This document shows, one piece after another, positions 35,804 through 46,972 of a DNA stretch of 64,000 nt (position 1 is its first letter; every line of letters begins with the position of its first letter). The notes under the pieces are model-generated. The model searched no databases. It saw only the letters and a program-made list of their open reading frames with translations, and was not told the origin of the DNA. This DNA comes from Pithys albifrons albifrons (Eukaryota; Chordata; Aves; Passeriformes; Thamnophilidae). The stretch lies in assembly GCF_047495875.1 (NCBI RefSeq), contig NC_092472.1:769849-833848 (forward strand). Direction: 5' to 3'. Made by a program: the position numbers and the translations under genes.

Positions 35804-38800
35804 ATAGGCAACTGCCAGCTTGATCAGCTCCAAACTTAACATTTCTGCTTTGGCAATGTGGAGCACCCCTCAGAGCATACCCAGGACACAGGGAAAGGCA
35901 CACCTGTAATTTATAGTATGGGTTGTAGTAGAGCTGGGGAATGCATTGCATAAATCAAAGCTCATTACATATTGCCCAGGATGAGAGCAGGAAATCATAC
36001 TTGTGGTCTTCACCTGGTGGAAGACTTCCCTCTGGAATACCAGTTTCATTGATCACTGTCTGCCATTCCTAAGGGCTGGGATGAATGTGCATTCACAGAG
36101 CCTGGCTTGCTGTTTCTGAACGTTAGTTGATGGTCATGCCATGGCTGGTCCACGGGAACTGCTGTTTTCTGTTCATGTGGCAATTAACCAAAAATACCCC
36201 CCAATGCAGCAATGTGGTATCAGAAAGGCTATGAAGGCAAACACAGTTTTCAAAGAAGGAAGAAGGGAAGGAAGTGACCAAATCCCATCTGTGTTCTGAG
36301 CAATGTAGCATCTGTCCTGTATTTGCTTTACTGAATGTAGTGAACATGATTTTTTTCTTTTTTTTTCTTTTTTTTTTTTTTTATGAAATTGTTTAATCTA
36401 AATTCAAGTAGCAAACCCACTTCCCCGTGCAATGTACCAGACTGTTCAGTGAGAGCAGGTATATAAATCTGGTGGAAGACACTGCAGGGCAGGAATGGCT
36501 CAGGTAGCAGCTCTGGCTGGAGATGCAGCACAGATGTGCTCTTGTGCCTACTTTGAGAATAAATGAAAGACCTGTAATCTCTAGAGATTTTACTTCTGTT
36601 TTTTCTTAGCAGTTCCCTCAGAAGAAGCAAGTTCCTTTCTTTAATGTACATTTTGTGCACACTTGATCAGAAAACAAATCAAAACTTATTCTCCCGGAGC
36701 AATGGATGGGGAAACATTCTGAAATCTCAATTTATCTGTTGTCAGAAACACCAAACAACCTAATCTCTCATTTCAGGGCCATCAAATAATTCAGTTTTCA
36801 AATTAATCATAGACCTCAGGAAAATCAGTAATACAATTCCACATGAAATGAAGCATGGCTTCTGCTCAAACAAGCCTGCTCATTTGTAATATATTCTGGT
36901 TCAGCAAAACTTCAACCTTTAATATGCAATCAACCTGCCCAGGAGGGTTGCTCACAGCAATGCACTGATGGCAAAGGTGTAGTACCTGTGTCCTCAGAGA
37001 TGGACTGATATCCTGGCTATAGACTTTTTCCTGTATCATGTAGGTAACACAGAATTGCAGAAGGATCACACAACTAATACAGAACTGCATAAGAAGTGTC
37101 AGAATTCAGGTCTGCAGGTCCAAGATGCACAACTGATAGCTGAGATCTGCTGAGAGAAACAGCGAGTTCCTGTTTCGTCACTTTGAGGCTGGAGATAGGG
37201 AACTTAAGCTGTAAAAACTCAAGTGTAGATCAGCTCGATGAGGTAAAGGGTCAGAAAAGAGGTATTCAAACTGTGTCTTCAGGGTTTCATTATAGTGGCT
37301 GTGGCCACAGTAGCTAACACTAGATTAGAGCAGTATCATGCTTTTAATTATACTCAAATCTTCACACCCACTGGCCATGGGAGCATCTTGTCTCATTTGG
37401 GGTTTTGTGCCTTTCTTGTGACAAACTGAAGTCCGTTTTCATTTAGTGAAGGTTTTAGCAAAATTTCTGTATAGTGGATCAATAAGTTGTTGTGAGAATT
37501 GGTGTTTGTTTGAACTGCCTGGAGACAGAGGTGACTTGTCCAGTGTTCTTGTGAGGTGAGTAGCCAAACTGGGAGCATGACCTGTAGCTAATATCTAGAT
37601 ATTTGGATCAGTCTTTCTTTTCTTGTTTTGTGTTTCATTTGTTTTTCCTTCAGCAAAACCCAACTGAACCTTTTCAATCCCATCCTATTAAGAAACCAAA
37701 TTAGCACTACAACTTGCAGGGCACTATTATCATGTTGACTTTTAATTGTGCTACCTTATGTTTTTTCCTGAGTGTTACAGAATAATTAAGCTGAATATGC
37801 TGAGGCAGAACACTTTCCTTGAAAAAGGAAAACTCTTTAAAATGCTGTGTATTTATTAGCTGCTTATGTGATATGGTAAGACAAAAGGATAAACCAGCTA
37901 TTCAGACTGAACAGGGGAGCTTAATGTTGGCTTCTTTGCAGCTGTCCTCCATGAGTGGAACAGATTGTCTTGTGTAAGAAAGTGCATGTTGACTAATAAA
38001 ACTAGCTGAAGGACTCCAAAATTGAGCCACCTTGCTACAAGGGCCATCCACAGCTTTCAGGGACCTCTGAAGGTTTGTGTAATTGCTTCTTATGGCTGTG
38101 TCTTAGTTATGGAATGTTTTCTATTTAATTAAACCATCATTCCCCTAGTAAACACCACTTCTATTTGGTTTTTAATTAGAGAAAGAACTAATGCTATGCA
38201 TTGCTGAGCACTCAGAGGATACCAAGTGAATAATAAAGAACTGCCCAAACAGACTGTCAAATCTTGTTGGTGTGCCTTTCATTAACCCTCCCCAAATCTC
38301 ATTCCTGTGCTTGAGTTCTGCCCTTGCTGTAGTTGTTCTGAGGTCTATTAACACTGCTATAATAAAAACAGATAACAACAAGTTTCATGTAAAATCCCAC
38401 TGTAAAATAGGAGTTGGGAGGAATATAACGGATTTGAGGGTGGTGGGGTAGGCGGAAAGTCCTTTCTTGTACAGTGGATCAAATGACCTTGCAGAACACA
38501 AGGAAGACTGAGGGCTACAAGGGCAGCCCCCACAATTCTGCTTCTGCAGCAGTGTGGCACTGAGTGCCCTGCCTACTCTGCCAAGCCTGGCAGGAGAGGA
38601 CCAGGCCTGCAGCCCTTCCCATGATGACAGCTTTTCAATTTTGAACACTTGAAATACATATTTTGTCCCACAATAGTTTGTTTTTGTGATACAGTGGGAT
38701 TTATTCCCTTCTTAAGTGGTAGAGAATAGAATTAACATATTTAATCAACAGCAACTTGAAACAGGTTGCCTTAGACTGATGGGCTCATCAGCCAGAATCA

Positions 38801-39490
38801 GGGCTACCATAACCTGTGCTTGTCTCCTGAGTCTCTCAACAGAGGAAAAAGGACACAAAGCCACTTTTGCACTTACAATTCACCTTCCCCATCCAAACTG
38901 CCTGGATTTAGCCACAAGTTCTAGCTTTTTTTGACGCTATAGGTGCATTGACCAGTGTGACTTAGGACAACTCAATAAAAACTGGGGGAGGGAGGGTATA
39001 GCAAAAAGAGCATTTATACTGTGCTTAAGAATCTAAATTTAGCGGGGGTGAGAAAATCTTGGTGCTTTGTCAGAATTTGTTACTTTGAAGTATTAGTTTT
39101 CTTTGACTTTATTCATTCTTTCTGCTGTACTTTGCAGTGAAGAGATCTCTTCCCAGCCACAAAACACTGCTGTGGGCTTTGGTTGTAGATAAGGAAAAGT
39201 TGGTGGAGAGGTTTTATTCTTTTTAATTAGCTGAAGCAGCAACATGCTGATTTTCAGAAAATTGTTGTCATTATACAAACTACATAGTTTTTCTCATAAT
39301 TGTGAATGATGAGACAGTATTTGATTTACATTTTTTTTGTCTTCAAATAAGACATGGAAAATTGATAAATATACAAACATCAAGCTATTTGACTCCAGCT
39401 TGTTCAGAATGATTTATGTACCCCTCCATACCACTGCATCAAACTGTCTTATGGAGTTGAGTGGAGAAGCACTTGATTTCAGAAATTCTC
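35804..39490. other. Unique non-coding stretch with a poly-T tract
   Basis: No gene recognised. A T-rich run of about 30 bases at 36349-36382 sits next to a reverse-strand ATTAAA at 36390-36400 and could be the poly-A end of a minus-strand retrocopy, but no recognisable transcript follows. Confidence 0.4.
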
Positions 39491-40290
39491 TGTCTTGGTT
39501 TGAGGGGAAAAACCAAAATGTTTACCCACAAGCAGGGGAGGGGCCCTTCTCCACAATAATCACACCACTCTTTATCAAATTTAAGAAAAGGAATTTTAAT
39601 ACAAGAAGGATAACTGTCCCTAACTGCTATAAATATATATATTAGGTATAGGTATAACTATAAACAGACCAAAGAAAACCACTTCCCCAACACCACAGAG
39701 GAAAAAAACCAAAACAACAACCCCCACAAACAACAACCCCCACAAGAACAAGTTTCCTTCGGGAGCAGAGTTCCACTTATGGCAGTGTCAGTGTCACAGC
39801 CCGACTGGCAGCAGGGTGAGCTCCCAGATGAACTCTGTGTCTTTGTCCCAAAGGAAGAAAAAGAAAGCTGAAAGTGGGGAACCGCTGCGTGTCCTGGAAA
39901 GCAGCTGCAAACCTCTCCCTCCCGGGTCGCTGCCCCCGCCGGGGCGGGCAGGCCGTGACGGCGCAGGTGACGGTGAGAGCGGAGCAGGGGCCAGAGCCCA
40001 GGTGCAGGAACCAGGAGAAACAGCCACGGTGAGGAGAAAAGCAGCGGCTCAGCCAGAAGCCCCAGCAGTGCCAGCAGAGCAGCTTCCCTCCTGGGCAGCA
40101 CACACACCGCTCCCGAGTTCCGCCCAGCTAAGAATAGAAACATGTCCCCAAAACCAAAAGAGACATACCTGCCCCCACCTAAGCGATCAAGAAGAAGAAG
40201 GTAGCAGTTAACTACTTCTTTCTGTTAACTGCTGGCATGGGCAGTTAGTGGCAGGGGAGAGAATTTACATAATAATCCCAAACTACAACA
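39491..40290 (-). mobile_element. Solo LTR, family A copy 2, inverted relative to copy 1
   Basis: On the minus strand it begins TGTTGTAGTTTGGGATTA and ends CTCAAACCAAGACA, the same termini as the LTR at 24.8-25.7 kb. The two copies align along their length. This one is 800 bp, mainly because it lacks the long GATA/GA microsatellite. The flanking 5-mers TTCTC and ACCTC do not match, so the target duplication is not preserved. The 161-codon frame at 39658-40143 is LTR sequence. Confidence 0.85.
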
Positions 40291-41009
40291 ACCTCCATCA
40301 TCTTTCTAGAGCTTTTTAGCAGCCTAAATTATGAGTGTGATTGTGCAAGGTAAGTCCTTAGGTGTTGAAGTCAGAAGAAGGTTTCTTGTTGGCTCCAGCA
40401 TGTTTTAGGTCAAACACTGGATGAGGTTGATCTGAGGGGTTGGGGAGTCTCTGTTTTTGAAAATATTGTAAACCTGACTCTAAATTACTGTGCTGTAGTT
40501 ACCCCTTCTCTAAGAAGTACCTTCCATCATCTTCCTCGTATCAACTGTGCTGTGATACCGTGTGAGAAGACATTAGTGTCTCAATCTTACAGTACAAGAA
40601 TGAAGAGGTGCAATTGCAAAAATCAAGTATTTACAGATGAAAGAGAACCTAAAGTAAGTGTTGTATTTATCTTAGAATAAATCAGTCTTTTCTGGTATGT
40701 TCTGATGAAATAAGAAGTGTAGAGATGACTTCTGAACTGTTCTAGCAGGAGGTAAATGAAATGTACCAACTTCTGTTTTACTGTCTGCTGCATATAATGG
40801 GGAATGAGATTTGCCCTCTCTGCATGTCATTAGTTTCCACTGGACACACAGAGATAGGCATCCTGGGTTTGACTGTCTTTGTTTGTAATAAATTAACATT
40901 GGCTCGGTCATTACCAGATAATACCTGTTGGATTTACCATCTGTGAAATAAGACAGTCACAGTCTGGTTGTCACTGGCTGGGGGAGCTCTTTTCTATCTG
41001 CTTTTACAG

Positions 41010-41158
41010 CTGGATGACAGTATCAGTGAAGAGATCAAGCATGGAAACCTCCTGGCCCAGGCTTTGCCGGGTAGTCCTTTGCAAAGACTTACAGTCTTCA
41101 ACATGGCAGATTTTATGTGCTGTAAACCTTGTGAAGTCAGACATAAGCTGAAGTGTAG
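41010..41158 (+). other. Candidate 149-bp exon, unassigned
   Basis: A pyrimidine-rich acceptor (TTTCTATCTGCTTTTACAG) precedes an open stretch of 149 bases that ends at a strong donor, AG followed by GTAAGG. The frame is open throughout (49 codons plus two bases) and starts LDDSISEEIKHGNLLAQ. I do not recognise the peptide. No partner exon was identified nearby, and a chance combination of splice-like signals is possible in 64 kb. It could be an exon of a protein-coding gene, a lncRNA exon, or nothing. Confidence 0.2.
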
Positions 41159-41614
41159 GTAAGGTTTATGATTCTCTCAAGAGTTACTGCACAAGATCTG
41201 AAAAGCAGAAAATATATTGTATCTAAATAACAATATCTGCCTCCCTTGAAGGGGAAAATGGATGTTACAGGTCCCTTCCAAAATGCAAGAATTACTAGTG
41301 ATCCAGTGGTAGGTTGATAACCATCTCAGAAAGGACAGACAATAAGTCTTGCAATAGTGAGTTATGAGACTTTTTTCTTTTGGGACAGTGCCCTTCAGTG
41401 GTCACTTCAAGCCCTGGAGTTTTCCGTGGTTTCCTTCTCAGTGTCATGTTGCAAGAGCCTATGTACACAGTAGGTACATCCAAAAGCCCTAGAAAATGTG
41501 GTTCCTCATGACTTCATTCCCTAGCCAGCTTGGTAATTACAATTTCAGTTGTGAATGTAATCCAGAATTCCAAACGCATATGGAATTTTCTAATTTATAT
41601 CTGATCATGGTCAA

Positions 41615-42112
41615 TTAGTCTTCCAAATACCCCATTCTCTTGCTTGGGTTTTCAGAAACACACATCTTGTTTTCATCCATGATAGGTCCATTTATGTCCT
41701 GTCTTGGGTTCAGTTTTCCCATTGTGAATTTTGTTGTTTTTTTCCGCTGCTCTGAAAGGACCCGAGTACATCTTTCATCTTCTTGTCTGGGCTTTGAAAC
41801 AGCTTTGTTTATCCCTTTGTAATTAGTATCCAGCTTTGGATGGCATTGGTGCCACCTCGAATACGCCACGTTCTCCTTCTTGTTCTGCACCACAGAGCTG
41901 TAGGGTGTTGCTTCAGAGGTGGTGGCAGCTTTGTATTGTCTCCGTCTCCAGAGGCTGCAGTGACTGTGGCATTGATTTCCAAGCAGTTTGTGATCAGTAT
42001 CAGCCGCAAGGAGGTGGAGCATCTTTGGAAGCTTCCTGGGAACTAACAGGCATTCTGGGGCATGTGTGGCTGGTGCCCTACAGAGCTCTGCGAGCCAGTT
42101 ACAGGTGTGCAA
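41615..42112 (-). other. 165-codon open frame, unassigned
   Basis: A minus-strand frame of 165 codons lies in sequence with more CpG dinucleotides than its surroundings. The product would be lysine- and arginine-rich toward the C terminus, with residues such as QNKKENVAYSRW in the middle and EQRKKTTKFTMGKLN later. I recognise no domain, signal peptide or membrane segment. Another minus frame also stays open for 66 codons and plus-strand frames of 60-123 codons overlap it, so coding is not established. It could be a retrocopy of an unknown mRNA, an exon, or chance. Confidence 0.15.
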
Positions 42113-45100
42113 ACAGTGCCAGTGTCACTAGCAGGGAAAGCATGCGCACTGCAAAGCCAACAGGGAGATGCCATGGGAAGATGTTATTTTCACCTTCAAC
42201 AGGATGAACCTTTTGATTGTGAAATACATGCCTGACTCTTTAGCACAGGCCACTAATTGTAAGCAATACAGGGCATTTCTCCTGTGCCTGCTGGTGGGCT
42301 AAACCTGTCCCGTGGGATGCAGGGAGCAGCTCAGCAGGAAGAATTTACTGTTATTTCCTCTCAATTCCTTGTTAGTGAGACTGTTGTCTGCATGAAATCT
42401 TACCTACCAGGAAAAGGTAAGTACTGTGTTTTGTGCTGGCAGAAAGTCCTAATAACCTGCAAAAGTGAGATAGAAATTGAAAACTGGAGCCAGATGAAGT
42501 TAAGACATCATGTGAACTGGTACGTGGACTGTTGGTGTTTTAAAGTGTTTTTTTCAGTTAAGGTGATCCAGAGTCTGACAAGTGCATAGAGACTACCACG
42601 GACAGAATTTCACAGCCAGCTACAGGAAATAGTCTGTTTGAGGGATGTGTAATGTCCATGGTTCAGGGAGTTCGGGTGTCCTCGAAGTACCTTGGGCATG
42701 TGGGAGCCTCCAGGCCCCATCGTTAACTCTGCCTTACCAGCACCAGTGGAAGGGAAGGATGTCTTGGCACACAGAAATTAAGGATGGGGATACCTTTTGG
42801 TGCTAGATTGGGCTTCTGTGGCCAGAGGCTGTTATGTGATGGTTCTGCAGTAGGTCTCTCACTTCTGGGCCTTCTGGCTTCAACTGGAAACTCCCACCAC
42901 TTATTTCCAGTGCACAGAGTGTAAAACTCTAAGCAGCAATTCTGTTCTTAAAGAAAGTGATGTTTATGCTCTTCCAGAGTTATGAGAGGAAAGGGTGTTA
43001 ATGTGCTGTTGAAAATATCCCGCACAGGAGTCAGCCCTCTGCCTTCCTCCCCAGCTTTGAGCAGCTCCAGCTGATTCCTCATGGAAAAAAACCAAAACAT
43101 AAGTTCAAATAGTTTTCCTGGTTTGCCTCGCAGTGAGCCTGGGTTTGTTTCCTCTCACACAAAGATATGCATAAAAAGTCTGCACATCTGCACTGGAATT
43201 TGAGCAGGATTAAACCACCTGATTTCTAGACAAGCCAAACTGTATTTCCTGAACTACTGAAAGTATTTCATTTTATTTTTTAGGTTCTCCATCCTCCTCT
43301 CTGTAATGTCATGTACAAATTAGTCCTTCAGAGAGTAATTTGAAAACTCTCCTTCAGAGAGTAATTTGTGTGTGACAAGAAGATACAATGTGAAATGTGT
43401 GGTACTTTTGTTTTCAGGGAATTAGAAACTTGAGACCTCTCGTTGCTAATAAAGCTTCAGGTTTCTGTGCTCTGAAGCAGACAATTTTCCAGTCAGGTGT
43501 AAGTCATGAGAAGAGTTTCTTGGATGGATCCATTAACTTCTCCTCCTGTTTTTTGGTGGTTGGTTTGTTTGTTTTACCCTCTCCTTCTCCTCATGTCTTG
43601 GCCTGGAGATAGTAAAATACATGGCATATCTCCAATAATTACCTGAATGGCAGATACTGAGTTTCCCAGCTACAGCTATTTTATTCTTTGTCTACAATGA
43701 ACTTTAAAAAAACTCTTTGTGTGAAAAGAGAAATGTTGCTTTCCGAATACACACCAATTAGTTGTTCATTTGTATTGATGCTGGACATAATTAATGAAAA
43801 ACTCTCACAGAGTGCCTGTTTGTAAATGGTTTTCTGTGTGGGCCACCAAATGTAAATGCCTTATTATTGTCATAGATTGCCCTTCTCTCTGTCACTTTAA
43901 AATTGTTGCCTTCACCTGAGCAGTGAGAAATGATGTATGTCAAACTGCTTCTGCAGAGCTTATCACTTCAGAAACATTAATCACCCTTGGCTATTTGTAA
44001 CCTGCCTTTTATGTTCTCCACTATAACTCAGAGTCCACCATGAATTTCGTGGGTTTATGAGTTGCTGAAGTAAAATATCATTGCCTGAGAATTTAGCATA
44101 GGATGTGCAGGTGAAAAATTCTCTTCTCGGAATAGAACAAATTTCTTTTTTGTTCTAGGACAAAATAGGAAAACATGAGAGAAATGGCTTGTATCAAAAC
44201 CTGGAAGGAGAAACACTGCAGGCTTTGCTGACATTGCAGGTGATGATTACAAATGTCCTTAGAAAAGTGACCTGGCATAATTCTGGGAACCAAGATGCAC
44301 AAACACTTTTTGTCTTATGCATTACTGAGTAAACCCTGATGGCATTTTGCACAGGTCTTTTATGCATGACTTTCCAAGGTCTCTATTATGGTACCAGCAA
44401 AAAGTATTGTTGGAAAAGGAACTTAAAATACCTTTGTCTGTCTACAAAGAGTGTGTTTGCCTGGTGTTAGGCAAGGGTCCAGCTTAATGTAAAGTGGGCT
44501 TAAAATTCCTATGGCTTAAGCAGTACTTAGTGTGGTTTGAAATAACCAGCTTATAGTTATGTATATAACTTTACAGCATGCTTTTGGAGCTCTAGTGTAA
44601 ATCCAGTGCTGAAAACCAGTGGACTGTGGAATAGATTCCACTTACAATCCAGACTTCCGGAAGGAGCCTGGCTTTGGACAGTAGGTCTGATTGATGTTAT
44701 GGAAATAAGTCAATCTGTTTAAATGTACTTTTTTATTGAGGGTACCCGAAAATACATGCACGTTCAGGAATGAAAGGAAGAAAATTCTCTTTTGTCCCAA
44801 AGGTGATTTGTTCTTTTTCAAATATGTTATTAAACCTCTGCATCAAAGGAATGTAATCAATGTCAGAGCAGAAATAACTGTTCCATCTCAAGGTGTCTGG
44901 ACAGTTTGGGAGACGCGAAATTCTGAATCAATATAAACAAAGGGACCAGTATTTAGATCTTTTTGTAACAGTGCTGAAATACCCAGTTGGATTACCTTTA
45001 TAACTGTAACTATCTCCTGATATGTGTTCTTTACCTCTCTCAAGCGTTCTTATTTAATAAAAAGCAGACACTAGAACCCTTATTAGGCACATCTACAAGC

Positions 45101-45690
45101 AGTAGTGGGTCTTTTGCCAAATTTTGTCAAAATTTTAATCTGCAATTTTAAACCCAAAAGGCACACCTGGTCCCGTATGTTTGGTGCAAAGTGTGACAGC
45201 TCTCCTAAACAATACCTTAATGGTTAGAAAAGTGGCTGAGGATATTGGAGATGGGAGGCAAAATCCCTCTAAGCCTCGGGCGTGCTGCCCACCCTGCAGT
45301 TCCTGTGACTGCCCCTGCTGCTACTTCCAGGGACAGAAAACAGCCATTGGAGAAAAAATATCCAGCAGTTTGTACAAAACAAAGTCTTTTATACCCCTTT
45401 ATTCTGCTGATGCTTCTCCGGGGACACCCCCTTGTCGCGGGGGAGAAGTTTGCATGCCCTCATGAGGTTGAGAGCTGTGCTGGAGGTGGTTTGTGCCACC
45501 GGTAGGGTCCCCCATGCCAGACAGGTCTCGCAGAAGGATCAGACAAAGTGTGTCCACGGGCAGGATGGGCTCGCTAGCCCCCTGGCAACCATCCTAGGAG
45601 GACAACTCCAACCCCAAACCCGGGCAGATGGAGCTCGCTTAGCCCTGTAAGGCCATCCATCTAAGAGAAGGATACTCTGACCAAACCTAC

Positions 45691-45823
45691 GTCCTGAGGT
45701 ACTCACTGTCACCGTCCAAGCTCACTGGGCCGTGGCAGATGAACCTCAGGAGTAAAGGGTGGGGCAAGTTCTGCGCACGCTGTGCCTCACCTAAACAATC
45801 CATTGCACAGGCTTGAAGGGTTC
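45691..45823 (+). other. RTE leader segment shared with the composite SINE
   Basis: This ~133-bp part of the LINE leader matches the SINE body at 34096-34232 (minus strand). Both include CACTGTCAC, GTCCAAGCT, CCGTGGCAGA, AGTTCTGCGCAC and CCTAAACAATCCA in the same order. The shared block shows that the SINE body came from this LINE family. Confidence 0.85.
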
Positions 45824-46152
45824 ACCCAATTGCAAAGCCCTGTAGCGACAGGTGAGGGTTGAAAACGGCAGGTGATAGGAAGCAGCTGGAAGCCGCAGAC
45901 CCAACCCTGCATGCAGGCGGGGCAGGATATGGGTCATTAGAGACTTGACCCCAGAGATGACAGTCTCGTGGGGTTGCATCCTGAACGACCAAGCAGCCTT
46001 TTCTAGGGACAGCACTGCTTGCTCCACACGGAGAGGGGCCTAGAAAAGGTGGCCTAACCAAAGCTCATCTCCACACCCGGTTGGATAACCGCGGCCAACC
46101 GGCATCTTCCATGCGGTCAAACAAAAACAAAGAGATTTCAAAGGATACACCT

Positions 46153-46972
46153 GCCTCCAAAGGTGTGTTCAAACTAACACTCGCATGTTGGAACATCAGA
46201 ACCATGCTTGATACTGGGGATAGTGGACGTCCTGAGCGTCGTTGTGCTCTAATTGCCCACGAACTGTCACGGCTCAACATCGACATTGCTGCTCTCAGTG
46301 AAGTTCGTCTTCACAAGGAAGGGGCAGCCTTAAAGAACATGGTGCTGGCTACACACTCTACTGGTCAGGCAAACCCAAAACCAAAAGACACCTTTCAGGA
46401 GTTGGCTTCATGATTAAAAACTCCATTGCCTCCAAACTTGAAAATCTGCCGACAGGTCATTCCAATCGCGTTATGTCCTTACGCCTCCCTCTACACAACA
46501 AGCAACATGTCGTTCTTTTTAGCATTTATGCCCCAACTCTCCAAGCTGACCCAGCAGAAAAAGACAAATTCTACACCGACCTGCGCCACCTCACCCAAAA
46601 GGTTCCTGCAGATGATAAGATCATAATCGTTGGTGACTTCAACACCAGAGTAGGTAAGAACTCTGAAGCCTGGAAAGGAGTCCTGGGCAAGCATGGCGTT
46701 GGAAACTGCAAGGACAACAGCCGCCTCCTGCTAGAGCTTTGTGCAGAACAGCAGCTCACCATCACCAACACTATCTTTCAACAGAAAGACAGCCTGAAGA
46801 CAACTTGGATGCATCCTTGATCCAAGCATTGGCACCTCCTTGACTGTATCTTAGTGCAACAGAGAAATGTCAGTGATGTCCGTCATACTCGAGGGGTGCC
46901 GAGTGCAGAATGTCAAACAGACACCGCCTTGTGCGCTGCAAACTTAACCTCCACTTCAAGCCCAAACCTAAG
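46153..46972 (+). pseudogene. RTE-like ORF, APE-type endonuclease domain, broken
   Basis: The domain would nick chromosomal DNA to start target-primed reverse transcription. Visible motifs in order are ACWNIRTM with the active-site asparagine, ALSEVR with the metal-binding glutamate, SIYAPT, IVGDFNTRVG with catalytic Asp and Asn, and a C-terminal D-H-R-LVRCKL block. Damage includes an extra base in a G run near 46320, which shifts the frame, a CGA-to-TGA type stop at 46818-46820, and a missing base near 46922 just at the Asp-His pair. The first piece is open from 46081 to 46413, the second from 46410 to 46820. The TGA is the expected outcome of CpG decay. No functional enzyme can be made. Confidence 0.85.

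Larger units (their letters stand above)
40291..45419. other. Mostly unique stretch with two weak gene-like spots
   Basis: No repeat family recognised with confidence. It contains a candidate exon at 41010-41158 and a CpG-containing open frame at 41615-42112, described separately. A 26-bp direct duplication lies at 43324-43368. Confidence 0.4.

Noticed and set aside
41246..41300. A CR1 3'-end fragment (ACAGGTCCCTTCCAAAATG)
   Set aside because: Only about 20 bases resemble CR1, too little to separate from chance. A similar weak patch at 59410-59450 was dropped for the same reason.
43418..43496. A second exon-like segment (TTTGTTTTCAG acceptor, GTGTAAGT donor)
   Set aside because: The segment is short, the donor is weaker, and nothing links it to the candidate exon at 41.0 kb.
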